Shown here: positions 1-9,146 of the stretch, piece by piece | Layout: every line of letters starts with the position of its first letter | How positions within the stretch are numbered: position 1 is the stretch's first letter | Assembly (NCBI GenBank): GCA_041674745.1 | Contig: JBAYVD010000002.1 | Coordinates: 124,001 to 188,000, forward strand | DNA: 64,000 bases | Source of the DNA: UBA2040 sp041674745 | GTDB lineage: Bacteria > Bacteroidota > Bacteroidia > Flavobacteriales_D > Crocinitomicaceae | Reading direction: 5' to 3' | The notes under the pieces: model-generated | The model's input: the letters and a program-made list of their open reading frames with translations, nothing else | What the model was told of the DNA's origin: nothing | Database searches by the model: none | Position numbers and translations under genes: made by a program

Positions 1-52
1 TCTTGATAATGTTGAAGCGTATTATTTCTTGTATCGAAAAAACTAAAGAATT

Positions 53-565
53 CTATTCACCGTCTTCGTCATCATCCATTTGCTGAGCATCTGCTGGAGT
101 GGCATTCACGCCGGAAGCAGCATTTCCAGTTCTAATTTCAGTGTGACGAATTTCACCACCGGTTGTTCCAGCTGTTTTTCCAGTGAAAATCCCTGCCAAA
201 CCAAGAACAAAACAGGCAATCATCCCAATTTTTGCCCAATTGTGTTTTTTGGTCGCCAAAAAGAAAGTAATCAAAGAAACTACCCCCAAAGCAATACACA
301 AAGCAAGAAACGTCTCAGCATTCTCTTCGTGGTTGTGAATTAAAGCATCCGTAACTCCCGGAATTTTCTCCGCAATTTCTTCTGCGCCTTCGCCAGTGAA
401 ATTAGCGATCATGGCCGTTATAGCTGTAAAAATATAAATCCCAAGTGCAGTTAATTTAACTTGTTCTTTTTTCAATAAATAACCACCAATTAGAACCAAA
501 GTTCCAATGATTACACCAACAATAGGAAGGTGATTAACGACTAAATGTAAATGTGCTCCGTTCAT
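53..565 (-). CDS. DUF2231-like small membrane protein at the end of the metal-efflux block
   Basis: This 170-residue protein has about four hydrophobic membrane segments (roughly residues 8-30, 38-56, 84-104 and 110-130) and an acidic, Asp/Glu-rich cytoplasmic-type tail. The N-terminus contains HLHLVVNHLPIVG, resembling the His-containing first helix of DUF2231-type membrane proteins; the conserved histidines could bind metal or haem, but that is inference. It lies 32 bases downstream of the ferritin-like/VIT transporter gene on the same strand and is probably the last gene of that operon. Its function is unknown; the context points to metal or redox homeostasis at the inner membrane. The family call is by resemblance only and is moderately sure. 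Confidence 0.6.
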   Translation of the reverse strand: MNGAHLHLVVNHLPIVGVIIGTLVLIGGYLLKKEQVKLTALGIYIFTAITAMIANFTGEGAEEIAEKIPGVTDALIHNHEENAETFLALCIALGVVSLITFFLATKKHNWAKIGMIACFVLGLAGIFTGKTAGTTGGEIRHTEIRTGNAASGVNATPADAQQMDDDEDGE

Positions 566-597
566 ACTACTAAATTTAAAAAATGAATACTAAACTA

Positions 598-1692
598 TTA
601 GGCGATGGCGACACCTATCATTTTGCCAATTCCAAAAGTTATTGCTGCGGCTACTAAACCGAATAAAACTTGTCTAAGTCCTGAATACCAAATACTTTTC
701 CCTGTAAACAAGGTAATGGCTGCACCAATGATGAACAATCCGACGGCACTGAAAGCAGTGCTTAGTAAAATGGCGTTATTTCCACTGAAAAACAGAAACG
801 GAATGACCGGAATAACGGCTCCTATTGCGAACAGAATAAAAGAAGCAACTGCCGCTTCCATGGCAGAACTTGTAATATCTTCCTCATTGATACCTAATTC
901 TTCTTTGATTAGAAATTCATGAGCATTTGCAGTATTACCTATTAAATCATTGGCCATTTTCCTTGCTTGTTCCAATGGAATTCCTTTTGATTGATAAATC
1001 AACGCAATTTCTTTTTCCTCTCCTGCTGGATTCGTAATCAATTCATCCATCTCCAATTGCATTTGGTTTTCATGCAGTTCCAATGAACTTTTCACTGAAA
1101 TCCATTCCCCCAATGCCATTGATAAAGCACCCGCTAAAAGCCCCGCAATACCGGCTAAAAGAATTTCGTTTTGTCCAGTCGTGGCTCCGGCAATTCCCAT
1201 CACCAAGCTAAAATTGGAAACCAAGCCATCATTTCCTCCCAAAACAGCCGCTCGAAGAGCATTTCCACCAACAGTTCGGTGTCTTTTTTCAAAACGGGCT
1301 AGACCGGAACCTGATATAGTAGAATTGTTATTCAAAATATTTTGCAAAACCTTTACATGCGAATTGTCAGAAATTTCATGCGGAAGGGCACCATTTTTTC
1401 GAGCTGACGAAATGGATTTGGAGAGACTTTTTTCGGTGTCCAATAATACACCCATTACATAATCATAACCGAAAATTTTTCCGATTAAATTAAGCGTTTT
1501 CGCACGGGTTGAGGGTTTTGGCATTTTCGAAGCACCCAAACCAAATTTCATCAAAAAACTCAAAGCATGCGATGCTTCAATTTCACTCATTTGGTAAAAA
1601 ATACTCGCAACGTTTTCATCTTTTTCTACTTCCGATAAAATTTTATACAAGTAACTTGCATCTACTTCGGTTTGTATATTCTTTAGATCCAT
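598..1692 (-). CDS. Ferritin-like/VIT1-CCC1 family iron-manganese transporter (MbfA-like)
   Basis: The protein is 364 residues long. Residues about 1-140 form an alpha-helical, rubrerythrin/ferritin-like domain with spaced Glu and His residues (for example EVDASYLY, SEIEASHA). Residues about 145-364 form a VIT1/CCC1 domain beginning near GGNALRAAVLGGNDGLVSN, with a cytoplasmic metal-binding helical pair (GEWISVKSSLE) and five predicted membrane segments. Proteins of this plan, such as MbfA, export iron or manganese across the inner membrane. The reading frame extends 50 codons further upstream, but that part overlaps the upstream lipoprotein gene and looks non-coding, so the ATG at 1692 is preferred. 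The position behind an RND pump suggests a second exit route for a toxic divalent metal. Confidence 0.85.
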   Translation of the reverse strand: MDLKNIQTEVDASYLYKILSEVEKDENVASIFYQMSEIEASHALSFLMKFGLGASKMPKPSTRAKTLNLIGKIFGYDYVMGVLLDTEKSLSKSISSARKNGALPHEISDNSHVKVLQNILNNNSTISGSGLARFEKRHRTVGGNALRAAVLGGNDGLVSNFSLVMGIAGATTGQNEILLAGIAGLLAGALSMALGEWISVKSSLELHENQMQLEMDELITNPAGEEKEIALIYQSKGIPLEQARKMANDLIGNTANAHEFLIKEELGINEEDITSSAMEAAVASFILFAIGAVIPVIPFLFFSGNNAILLSTAFSAVGLFIIGAAITLFTGKSIWYSGLRQVLFGLVAAAITFGIGKMIGVAIA

Positions 1693-1717
1693 GATTCTGG
1701 TTATTAGCGCATTAATA

Positions 1718-2176
1718 TTACTCTGTCCAAAGTTTACCGGTTGAACTACCGTGACAACTAATACAATTGCCTGTAGTAATGCTGGTCGACATATGATTAA
1801 ATCCTGTGCTACCTTCGATAACAGGATACAAACCCGAACCAAAATCGATCGCTTCTGTTGTGTAGAAATTCCCTTTCGAATCTACTTCAATGGTGTATTT
1901 CAGTGTGCCCGTTGCTCCAGGTCCCGTGTACAATTTTACAGTAGCATTTGCAAAAGTGGCAACATTTGTATTGTTGTAAACTGTTCCTGCCACATTGAAC
2001 CATCCTTCACCTTTTCCCTTTTTCACATGACAAGACATGCAATCTTGCCCCATGTTGTGACTTTCAGAACTGCCATGTGAGCTTATTTTTGTTTCATTTT
2101 TTCCTTTGTTGCATGAACTCAACAATAATATACTTACAAATAGAGAGCTAAACATGAAAAGCGAGGGTTGTTTCAT
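1718..2176 (-). CDS. Lipoprotein with two CXXCH haem-binding motifs flanking a beta-sandwich-like domain
   Basis: This 152-residue protein has a lipoprotein signal (lipobox LLSSC, Cys about 22), a first CMSCH motif at residues 46-50 and a second CISCH at 138-142, five residues before the last ten. Between them is a segment (GWFNVAGTVY through GLYPVIEG) resembling a small carboxypeptidase-regulatory or Cna_B-like beta-sandwich. It is therefore predicted to be a membrane-anchored periplasmic or surface c-type cytochrome carrying two haems, although the motifs could also bind another metal. It sits 8 bases after the pump adaptor gene and 25 bases before the VIT transporter gene. Its placement suggests a redox or metal-binding role during efflux; I cannot name a family. 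Confidence 0.7.
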   Translation of the reverse strand: MKQPSLFMFSSLFVSILLLSSCNKGKNETKISSHGSSESHNMGQDCMSCHVKKGKGEGWFNVAGTVYNNTNVATFANATVKLYTGPGATGTLKYTIEVDSKGNFYTTEAIDFGSGLYPVIEGSTGFNHMSTSITTGNCISCHGSSTGKLWTE

Positions 2177-2184
2177 CGTTTTAT

Positions 2185-3357
2185 TTATTCGTTAATTAAA
2201 TTAAAAGCTCCTTTTATTAGAAAATTAGAATTTTCATTGAAATCTGAAGTATTCAAAATTTCAATGAATTTCTCATTGGATTCTCCAATTTGAACCTCTT
2301 TTCGTTCAAATTTGTAACCACTTTTGGTTGCGACTTTTTCAAGAACGAAGTAAGAGTTATCCAAGTCAACTACTGCTGTAGCAGGTAATGAAAACGCTTT
2401 GTTGTTATCCGTAAGAATTTGGGCTTCTACAAACATACCCGGCGTAAATTGTTTGGATTGAGCCTCGTTAGCCAAATGACAATGCACGTTCACAGTACGC
2501 TTTTGCGGATCAATCGCTTTGTTGATTAAGTAAACTGTGGCAAAATACTCTGTCGCATCACTTTGCAAACGAAATTTAACCACTTGTCCTACCTTAACAC
2601 TCATCAAATCTTGCTCAAAAATCTTCAATTCAATATGCAAATGGTCTGTATTCATAATTGTTACTGCCACATCCGATGGATTTAAAAACATACCGCGCGT
2701 TGCATTCACATCCGTGATAAAACCGGAAATAGGGGACGTCACAGAAATGGTGGTTCGAATGTTGGATTCTGTAATAGAATTAGGATCAATGCTCATCAAA
2801 CTTAATCGTTTTTTAAGCGATTCGAATCGAGCATACGTGACTTTGTAATCCGACTCAGCACGCGAAAAAGTTTTCTGTGAACTTACGTTGTCCTTAGCCA
2901 AATCTTTTTGACGCTCATAATCTTGTTTCAAATAGTTTAGTTGACTTTTTGCTTCCAAGAAATCTTGTTGTACCTGAATGTATTCTGGATTTTCCAAGAC
3001 AAAAAGCGTTTGACCTTTGTTGATTTTTTGACCCGGCAATAACTGGATATTTTTCACATAACCACCAAAATAAGCACTTACCGTGGATTTATTCTCCGGT
3101 GGCACATCAAACATCCCTGTGGATTTAATGGTTGTGCTAAAAGAAATTTCTTCGATTTTTCCCAATTCCATTTTTCCCAAATTGAATTGTTTTTCTGTTA
3201 AAATCACTTCGCTATCCAAGGTTTTTATTTCTTGGATAATTGTTTTGGGGTCTACAGGTTTTTCTTCACCACCACAGCTAGAAAGGAATACCATTCCCAA
3301 AGCTGGAAGTACAACCCAATAGGATTTAGACAATATCGACATAGTATGATTTTTCAT
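2185..3357 (-). CDS. RND efflux periplasmic adaptor subunit (CzcB/CusB-like membrane fusion protein)
   Basis: The 390-residue lipoprotein (lipobox FLSSC, Cys about 28) bridges the inner-membrane RND pump to the outer-membrane channel. In order it shows an N-terminal beta domain, a lipoyl half (GYVKNIQLLPGQKINKGQTL), a coiled-coil hairpin of about residues 125-190, a second lipoyl half (SPISGFITDVNATRGMFL), and beta-barrel and membrane-proximal domains. It begins one base after the stop of the pump gene, so the two are translated together. The family is heavy-metal RND adaptors; the exact metal cannot be read from this subunit. An alternative ATG lies five codons downstream. Confidence 0.93.
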   Translation of the reverse strand: MKNHTMSILSKSYWVVLPALGMVFLSSCGGEEKPVDPKTIIQEIKTLDSEVILTEKQFNLGKMELGKIEEISFSTTIKSTGMFDVPPENKSTVSAYFGGYVKNIQLLPGQKINKGQTLFVLENPEYIQVQQDFLEAKSQLNYLKQDYERQKDLAKDNVSSQKTFSRAESDYKVTYARFESLKKRLSLMSIDPNSITESNIRTTISVTSPISGFITDVNATRGMFLNPSDVAVTIMNTDHLHIELKIFEQDLMSVKVGQVVKFRLQSDATEYFATVYLINKAIDPQKRTVNVHCHLANEAQSKQFTPGMFVEAQILTDNNKAFSLPATAVVDLDNSYFVLEKVATKSGYKFERKEVQIGESNEKFIEILNTSDFNENSNFLIKGAFNLINE

Positions 3358-3358
3358 G

Positions 3359-6300
3359 TTAATTCAAGATATAATTTGCTTCCGTCACCATTAGGTTAAA
3401 GAAATAAACGTTTTGTAAGTAATTTGTTTTGATTTTTGCAGCGTTTTCCAACAACTGTGAATATTGTAAATAATCTATTTCACCTGCAGAATAGGCTTTA
3501 TCCGCGTTTAATATCGTCTCTTCTGCAAGGGTTTTCCCGAAGTCTTGGTAATAATCGATACCCAATCGGTAAGTTGAAGCATCTGAAACCAACGCATGAT
3601 AGTTGGACTGCAATTGCAAGGCGTAATTTTCATATTGATTTTTCCGCATTTCCATTTCTGTTTTCGAAGCGTTGATTTTCGCTTTGTCCGCACCATAGAA
3701 AATCGGTATAGCCAAACCTGCCGACATACCTAAATAACGATTCGGTGAAACTCCATTATTGGTCCCTTGAAATACGCCCAATGTGATATCCGACCGAGCA
3801 TTTTGTTTGTTCAACTGCAAGTTTCGTTGCGCCAAAAGTTTAGAATTAGCAAAGTAGGCAAGACCCGGATGAGAAGCGGTATCCAAACTATTCAAATCAA
3901 TGATGTCAAAAGACTCTTTATCGGCTGTGTAAACTTCACTTGCTTGAATCCACTTATTCAATTCTTGTATGGATTTTTCGTAATTCGAACGCCCTGTTGC
4001 CAAAAGAATTTCTATTTCCTGTTGCTTTGTTTTGGCCGTTAACATTTCCAAATTGTTTGACTCACCCGCATTGAATCTTCGAGTAGCGGCGTTAGAGAAA
4101 TTACGGTAAATACTGTCCATTTGACTATAGTTCGAAATCATTTTCTTCCAAAAAAGAATCGTTTGGTAAGCAATGGTTACCTCTTTCCGAATCATTCGCT
4201 CATCTAATTGATATTTGCTTTTCGCCACTTCTGTTTGCGCTTGGTATGATTTTTTCTGTGCCGTATAAAAAGCAGGAAATCGAACAGCCTGATTGACGCC
4301 AAACACATGCAAAGCCAGATTATTTGGAGCGATGTTATTTTGGTCGTAACTATAATACACTTGTGTTTTATCCAAATTAAACGCGGCTTTTTCCATTTGC
4401 TGATTCATGGAAACCGCATTGCTAGAGGCTTTCAAGCTTTTGTTATTGGTTAACGCTAATTCAATGGCTTTCTCCAATGAAATCTCATTGGTTTGAGCTT
4501 GTTGATTGAAAGGAATCAAAAGTCCCAAAAGCAAGAATATACCAAACCCTTTCGTTCGCTTTTTAAATTTGAATTTTTTGCCTTCTGGTCGGTCAAACAA
4601 GGAATAGAGCACAGGCAACACCATCAAAGTAAGCAATGTAGCGGTGATTAATCCGCCAATTACCACCGTTGCTAATGGGCGTTGAACTTCGGCTCCTGCA
4701 TTGGTTGAAATCGCCATTGGTAAAAATCCTAAAGCGGCTGCCGCTGCTGTTAATAATACCGGGCGAAGTCGCAATTGTGTTCCCATAATGATTCGTTTAT
4801 TAATGTCCTTCACGCCATGCGTTTTCAATTCTTTGAATTCTTCAATCAAAACAATTCCGTTCAATACGGCGATTCCAAAAAGTGCAATAAAACCAACACC
4901 TGCAGAAATACTAAAAGGCAAATCCCGCATGTAAAGGAAAAGTACACCACCCACTGCCGAAAGCGGAATCGCACTGTAAATCATCAAGGCTTCTTTGATC
5001 GAGTTAAAAGCAAAATACAACAAGAAAAAGATGAGTATCAAGGCAATTGGCACCGCTACCATCAAACGACTTTTTGCAGAACGAAGATTCTCAAATTGTC
5101 CGCCATAATCTACTGAATAACCAGCAGGAATTTCAATTTTTGATTCGATAATATTTTGAACATCTTTTACTACCGATTCTAAATCTCGGTTTCGAACATT
5201 TACACCAATCACAATTCTACGTTTGGTATTGTCTCTTGAAATTTTTGCGGGTCCTTTGGTGTATTCGATTTTCGCAAATTCACTAAACGGTAAGGAGCTA
5301 CCATCCGGCAATTGAATGGAGGTTGTTTTTAGATTATTAATGTCTTGACGGTGCTCTTTATCGAAACGAACCACCAAGTCAAACTGTTTTTCTCCCTCAA
5401 AGATGGTTCCAGCTGCTTTTCCCGCAAATCCCATGGTCAAAATCTTGTTCAAATCGGCGATATTAATTCCGTATTTGGCAATTTTATTTCGATCATATAC
5501 CACCGTCATTTGAGGAAGTCCCGCCACTTTTTCAACGGATATATCAGAAGCTCCCTGTACATTTTGAATGGCTTTTTCGACTTCCAATGCCTTCTCATAC
5601 AGGATGTCCAAATCTTCCCCAAAAATTTTGATAGCCAAATCGGCACGCACCCCCGTAATCAATTCATTGAATCGCATTTCTATCGGTTGTGTAAATTCAT
5701 AATCAACACCCGGTATTTCCTTCAACGCATTTTTAAAAGCATCGGTTAATTCATCTTTGCTGTGTGCTGTAGTCCATTCTGCGATTGGAATCAATTTCAC
5801 AATCACATCACTTTCTTCCATGGACATTGGATCCGTTGGTACTTCAGCTGCACCAATACGTGAAACAACTTGATCAACTTCAGGGAAAGTTTTTAATATT
5901 TTTTCTATCTGGGTAGTCGTTTCAACTGTTTGAGAAAGCGATGTTCCCGTTTTTAAAATTGGTTGAATCACCAAATCGCCTTCGTCCAAGGTTGGAACAA
6001 ATTCTCCTCCCATTTTTGAAAAGAGGAACATGACACCAACCAGCAGGAGGGAAGCACTAATCAAAACCACTTTTTTATAGCGAAGTGCCCAAATAATTGC
6101 AGGCTGATACATTCGACCAAGAAAACCAACCAAACGATTGGAAATATTTTTCTTGCTCATGTCGGATGGTCGTAAGAACAGCGAAGCCATAACCGGAACG
6201 TAAGTGAAACAGAAAATCATAGCACCAATCAAGGCGAAACAGAACACCAACGCCATGGGTCGGAACATTTTCCCTTCAACGTTGATCAAGGATAAAATCG

Positions 6301-7696
6301 GTATAAAAACAATGATGATGATAATTTGTCCGAAAATTGCTGAACGCATCATTTTCGTTGTCCCAAGAAAGGTGACTTGGTCGATAAATGCCTTTTTTTC
6401 ATCATCTTTCAAACTATTTATAGTCTTGGCTTCGGAGGTAATTTTAAAGGCAATAAATTCCACGATAATGACGGCACCATCAATGATAATTCCGAAATCG
6501 ATTGCGCCCAAACTCATCAAATTCGCATCGACTCCAAAAATATACATGAGTCCAAGAGCGAAAAACAAACACAAGGGAATAACGGAAGCGACCACCAATC
6601 CAGAACGTAGATTCCCTAAAAGCAATACCACTACAAAAATCACAATTAGACAACCTAAAATTAAATTCTCCGCAACGGTAAAAGTTGTTTTGGCGATCAA
6701 TTCACTTCTTTCCAAGAAAGCGTTGATTTTAATACCTTCTGGCATTGAGCTTTGCATTTCAATAACACGTGCTTTCACTAAATCGATTACCTTTTTAGAG
6801 TCAGCACCTTTCAGCATCATTACTTGCCCTAGGACTTTTTCGCCTTCACCATTTCCAGTAATCGCACCAAATCGATTGGCGGCTCCGTAACCTACTTTTG
6901 CTACATCTTTAACATAAACAGGCATGCCATCTCGCGTCGAAACGACAATGTTTTCAATATCTGAAAGTGACGCTGCTAAGCCTTCTCCTCGAATAAAATA
7001 ACTTTGATACCCTTTTTCAATATAACCACCACCTGCAATCCCATTGTTGTTCTCCAATGCAGTAAAAACATCCGTGATGGAAATCCGCATGGCTCTGATC
7101 TGTTCAGGGTCCAATGCAACTTCGTATTGTTTTAAATTACCACCCCATGTATTCACCTCGACAACTCCAGGAACACCTGATAATTGGCGCTTCACAATCC
7201 AATCTTGAATCGTACGTAAATCTGTAATGGAGTATTTACCCTTGAATTTTGGATCAATTTCAATCACATATTGGTAAATCTCTCCTAAACCAGTAGTAAC
7301 CGGCCCCATAAAAGGTTTTCCAAATCCGGCTGGAATTTTTTCTTCCGCACTTTTGATTTTTTCAGCAATCAACTGACGCGGTAAATACGTGCCTATTTCA
7401 TCATCAAATACAATGGTTACTACAGAAAGTCCGAATTTGGAGATCGATCGAATTTCCTTGACATTCGGTAAATTGGCCATTTCCAATTCAACCGGGTACG
7501 TCAGGAATTTCTCAACATCTTGGGTAGCCAAATTTCTAGAAGTCGTAATTACTTGAACTTGGTTATTCGTAATATCTGGAACAGCCCCAATAGGAATATT
7601 CATTAAAGAATAGACGCCGAATCCAAGAACCAAAGCTGTGAATAATAACACAACTAATTTATTCTGTATACTGTACTTGATTATTTTTTCGATCAT
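3359..7696 (-). CDS. CzcA-family heavy-metal RND pump fused to a TolC/CzcC-like outer-membrane factor
   Basis: This 1445-residue protein joins two normally separate subunits. Residues 1 to about 1040 are a complete RND proton-antiporter; in the fourth membrane helix region (about 395-415) it carries DFGIIIDGAVIIVE, matching the Asp/Asp/Glu pattern of divalent-cation (CzcA-type) pumps rather than the CusA pattern. Residues about 1045-1066 form a basic stretch, a hydrophobic segment (FGIFLLLGLLIPF) and a QAQ site that look like an internal signal peptide. Residues about 1070-1445 are a TolC-like coiled-coil outer-membrane efflux protein (EKAIELALTNNKSL at its start). The likely substrates are Zn, Co, Cd or another divalent metal. 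Fusions of this kind are known in Bacteroidota. Confidence 0.92.
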   Translation of the reverse strand: MIEKIIKYSIQNKLVVLLFTALVLGFGVYSLMNIPIGAVPDITNNQVQVITTSRNLATQDVEKFLTYPVELEMANLPNVKEIRSISKFGLSVVTIVFDDEIGTYLPRQLIAEKIKSAEEKIPAGFGKPFMGPVTTGLGEIYQYVIEIDPKFKGKYSITDLRTIQDWIVKRQLSGVPGVVEVNTWGGNLKQYEVALDPEQIRAMRISITDVFTALENNNGIAGGGYIEKGYQSYFIRGEGLAASLSDIENIVVSTRDGMPVYVKDVAKVGYGAANRFGAITGNGEGEKVLGQVMMLKGADSKKVIDLVKARVIEMQSSMPEGIKINAFLERSELIAKTTFTVAENLILGCLIVIFVVVLLLGNLRSGLVVASVIPLCLFFALGLMYIFGVDANLMSLGAIDFGIIIDGAVIIVEFIAFKITSEAKTINSLKDDEKKAFIDQVTFLGTTKMMRSAIFGQIIIIIVFIPILSLINVEGKMFRPMALVFCFALIGAMIFCFTYVPVMASLFLRPSDMSKKNISNRLVGFLGRMYQPAIIWALRYKKVVLISASLLLVGVMFLFSKMGGEFVPTLDEGDLVIQPILKTGTSLSQTVETTTQIEKILKTFPEVDQVVSRIGAAEVPTDPMSMEESDVIVKLIPIAEWTTAHSKDELTDAFKNALKEIPGVDYEFTQPIEMRFNELITGVRADLAIKIFGEDLDILYEKALEVEKAIQNVQGASDISVEKVAGLPQMTVVYDRNKIAKYGINIADLNKILTMGFAGKAAGTIFEGEKQFDLVVRFDKEHRQDINNLKTTSIQLPDGSSLPFSEFAKIEYTKGPAKISRDNTKRRIVIGVNVRNRDLESVVKDVQNIIESKIEIPAGYSVDYGGQFENLRSAKSRLMVAVPIALILIFFLLYFAFNSIKEALMIYSAIPLSAVGGVLFLYMRDLPFSISAGVGFIALFGIAVLNGIVLIEEFKELKTHGVKDINKRIIMGTQLRLRPVLLTAAAAALGFLPMAISTNAGAEVQRPLATVVIGGLITATLLTLMVLPVLYSLFDRPEGKKFKFKKRTKGFGIFLLLGLLIPFNQQAQTNEISLEKAIELALTNNKSLKASSNAVSMNQQMEKAAFNLDKTQVYYSYDQNNIAPNNLALHVFGVNQAVRFPAFYTAQKKSYQAQTEVAKSKYQLDERMIRKEVTIAYQTILFWKKMISNYSQMDSIYRNFSNAATRRFNAGESNNLEMLTAKTKQQEIEILLATGRSNYEKSIQELNKWIQASEVYTADKESFDIIDLNSLDTASHPGLAYFANSKLLAQRNLQLNKQNARSDITLGVFQGTNNGVSPNRYLGMSAGLAIPIFYGADKAKINASKTEMEMRKNQYENYALQLQSNYHALVSDASTYRLGIDYYQDFGKTLAEETILNADKAYSAGEIDYLQYSQLLENAAKIKTNYLQNVYFFNLMVTEANYILN

Positions 7697-7718
7697 GGTT
7701 ATTTTCTCTTCTCAGGTA

Positions 7719-7726
7719 CAAAGATA
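7719..7726 (-). promoter_or_regulatory. Candidate -7 promoter element ahead of the pump operon
   Basis: On the minus strand this reads TATCTTTG, an exact match to the Bacteroidota TAnnTTTG element. It lies in the 52-base gap between the kinase gene and the pump gene, 22 bases before the pump ATG, so the structural genes may have a promoter separate from that of their two-component regulators. Confidence 0.55.
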
Positions 7727-7748
7727 CACCAGACTAAAACGTTTGAAG

Positions 7749-9146
7749 TCAGATCTCCCTTAAGATTTCCTTAAATAGAATGGTTACTTCTGTACCCTCA
7801 TTAAATTCACTTTCTATGTGGATTTTAGCTGAGATTGCATTGGCAGCTTTTTGCACAATTGACAAGCCTAAACCATTCCCTTTGATCTCATTGTGGTTCA
7901 TGGCTTCAGAGCGAAAAAACGGCTGAAACAATAAGGACAAATCTTCTTTTTTAATGCCGATTCCGTAATCTTTAATTTGTACAAATGCTTTATCGGGATG
8001 TGCAACCAGTTTAATTTCAATTTTCGCATTTCGATGAGAATATTTCAGGGCATTGCTGATGATATTTTCGAGGATCAAATTGGCGTAAAACCCATTTACC
8101 TTGATTAAATCATCCCAATTTTTATCTTCAATCTCAATTGTGATATCCTTTTCCAATATGTCAACCGAACGTCGGGCAATAATTTGCGTTATAACATCCA
8201 AAACATTGATAGCAGATTTCGCATTCAACTCAGGATCTGCCTCAATTCGAGCTACCTCCAGCAATTGATCAATGATGTTGGCCATCCGATCGATTTCTAG
8301 AAGTGAGGATTGAATTTTTTCTTTGTATTCTTCCTCTGTACGGGGCTTCCTGTTCAAAACCTCTAGAGTGCCTCTTAAAACAGATAAAGGAGTCCTCAAT
8401 TCATGTGAGGCATCCGAAGTGAATTGCTTTTCACGCTGCATGGCACTTTCAATTCGATCCAATAAATCATTAATTGAGCTCGACAATCTATACAATTCGT
8501 CTTTATTGGGGGGCAAAGCAACTCGATCGGCTAAATTTTTCTTTGAAATCCGATTGGTCGTTTCAATGATGGAGACAACTGGCTGAATACTTCTTCCTGC
8601 TAAATACGATGTCACCAAATACAGAACAACCAATACAATTGGAAAAAGGACAAAAAGTGTGTTGCGTAGATTTTGCAAAACAACGACCGACTCATCAAGT
8701 GACATGGCGGCAATAATGTACGCTTTTATTGCGCCGTTCTTCAACAAAGGCAATTGAATCTGACGAATATTTCTATTTTCAAGGGTTCCATTAAAATAGG
8801 CCTCTTCATTTAAACGCTTGTTAAAAATGAGTTGATTAGAATTTAAATTAGGAGTTTTTACTTGAATTTTTCCATCTGCACTCACAATTTGCATGAAGAT
8901 GGGATTAACTTCCACTTCTTGATGCTCCCCTTCAACTCGCGCATTCTCATCAGAAAATTGAATCGGCTGACGATCTAAATCAATTCCTGCGGAATGCTCA
9001 TGCGCTTCATAGGATAAGTCGGTATCCAAATTAGCAAATACACTTTCTTGTACGATGAAATAAACCGTTCCAAAAACCAATGTCGTAATAATCGCTGTTG
9101 CCAACATGAAATTGGTCGCAATCCGTTTTTTAAAACTTAAATTCAT
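7749..9146 (-). CDS. Membrane sensor histidine kinase of the metal-resistance two-component system
   Basis: The 465-residue protein has an N-terminal membrane helix (about 12-32), a periplasmic domain of about 130 residues, a second membrane helix (about 162-182), a HAMP linker, a HisKA domain with SHELRTPL (phospho-acceptor His about 248), and an HATPase domain with the N box (ENIISNALKYS) and G boxes (DYGIGIKKED, GNGLGLSIV). The periplasmic part holds HEH and a Glu/His-rich stretch (EGEHQEVEV) that could sense metal; that is inference. Its start overlaps the stop of the response regulator gene by four bases (ATGA). It probably controls the downstream pump operon, as CzcS/CusS-type sensors do. 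Confidence 0.9.
   Translation of the reverse strand: MNLSFKKRIATNFMLATAIITTLVFGTVYFIVQESVFANLDTDLSYEAHEHSAGIDLDRQPIQFSDENARVEGEHQEVEVNPIFMQIVSADGKIQVKTPNLNSNQLIFNKRLNEEAYFNGTLENRNIRQIQLPLLKNGAIKAYIIAAMSLDESVVVLQNLRNTLFVLFPIVLVVLYLVTSYLAGRSIQPVVSIIETTNRISKKNLADRVALPPNKDELYRLSSSINDLLDRIESAMQREKQFTSDASHELRTPLSVLRGTLEVLNRKPRTEEEYKEKIQSSLLEIDRMANIIDQLLEVARIEADPELNAKSAINVLDVITQIIARRSVDILEKDITIEIEDKNWDDLIKVNGFYANLILENIISNALKYSHRNAKIEIKLVAHPDKAFVQIKDYGIGIKKEDLSLLFQPFFRSEAMNHNEIKGNGLGLSIVQKAANAISAKIHIESEFNEGTEVTILFKEILREI

Noticed and set aside
1693..1842. 50-codon N-terminal extension of the VIT transporter frame
   Set aside because: It overlaps the CISCH-encoding end of the upstream lipoprotein gene in another frame and is not like any family N-terminus.
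6204..6890. 228-codon plus-strand frame inside the RND pump gene
   Set aside because: It is antisense to membrane-helix coding sequence, which commonly leaves long reverse frames, and has no domain or start signals.
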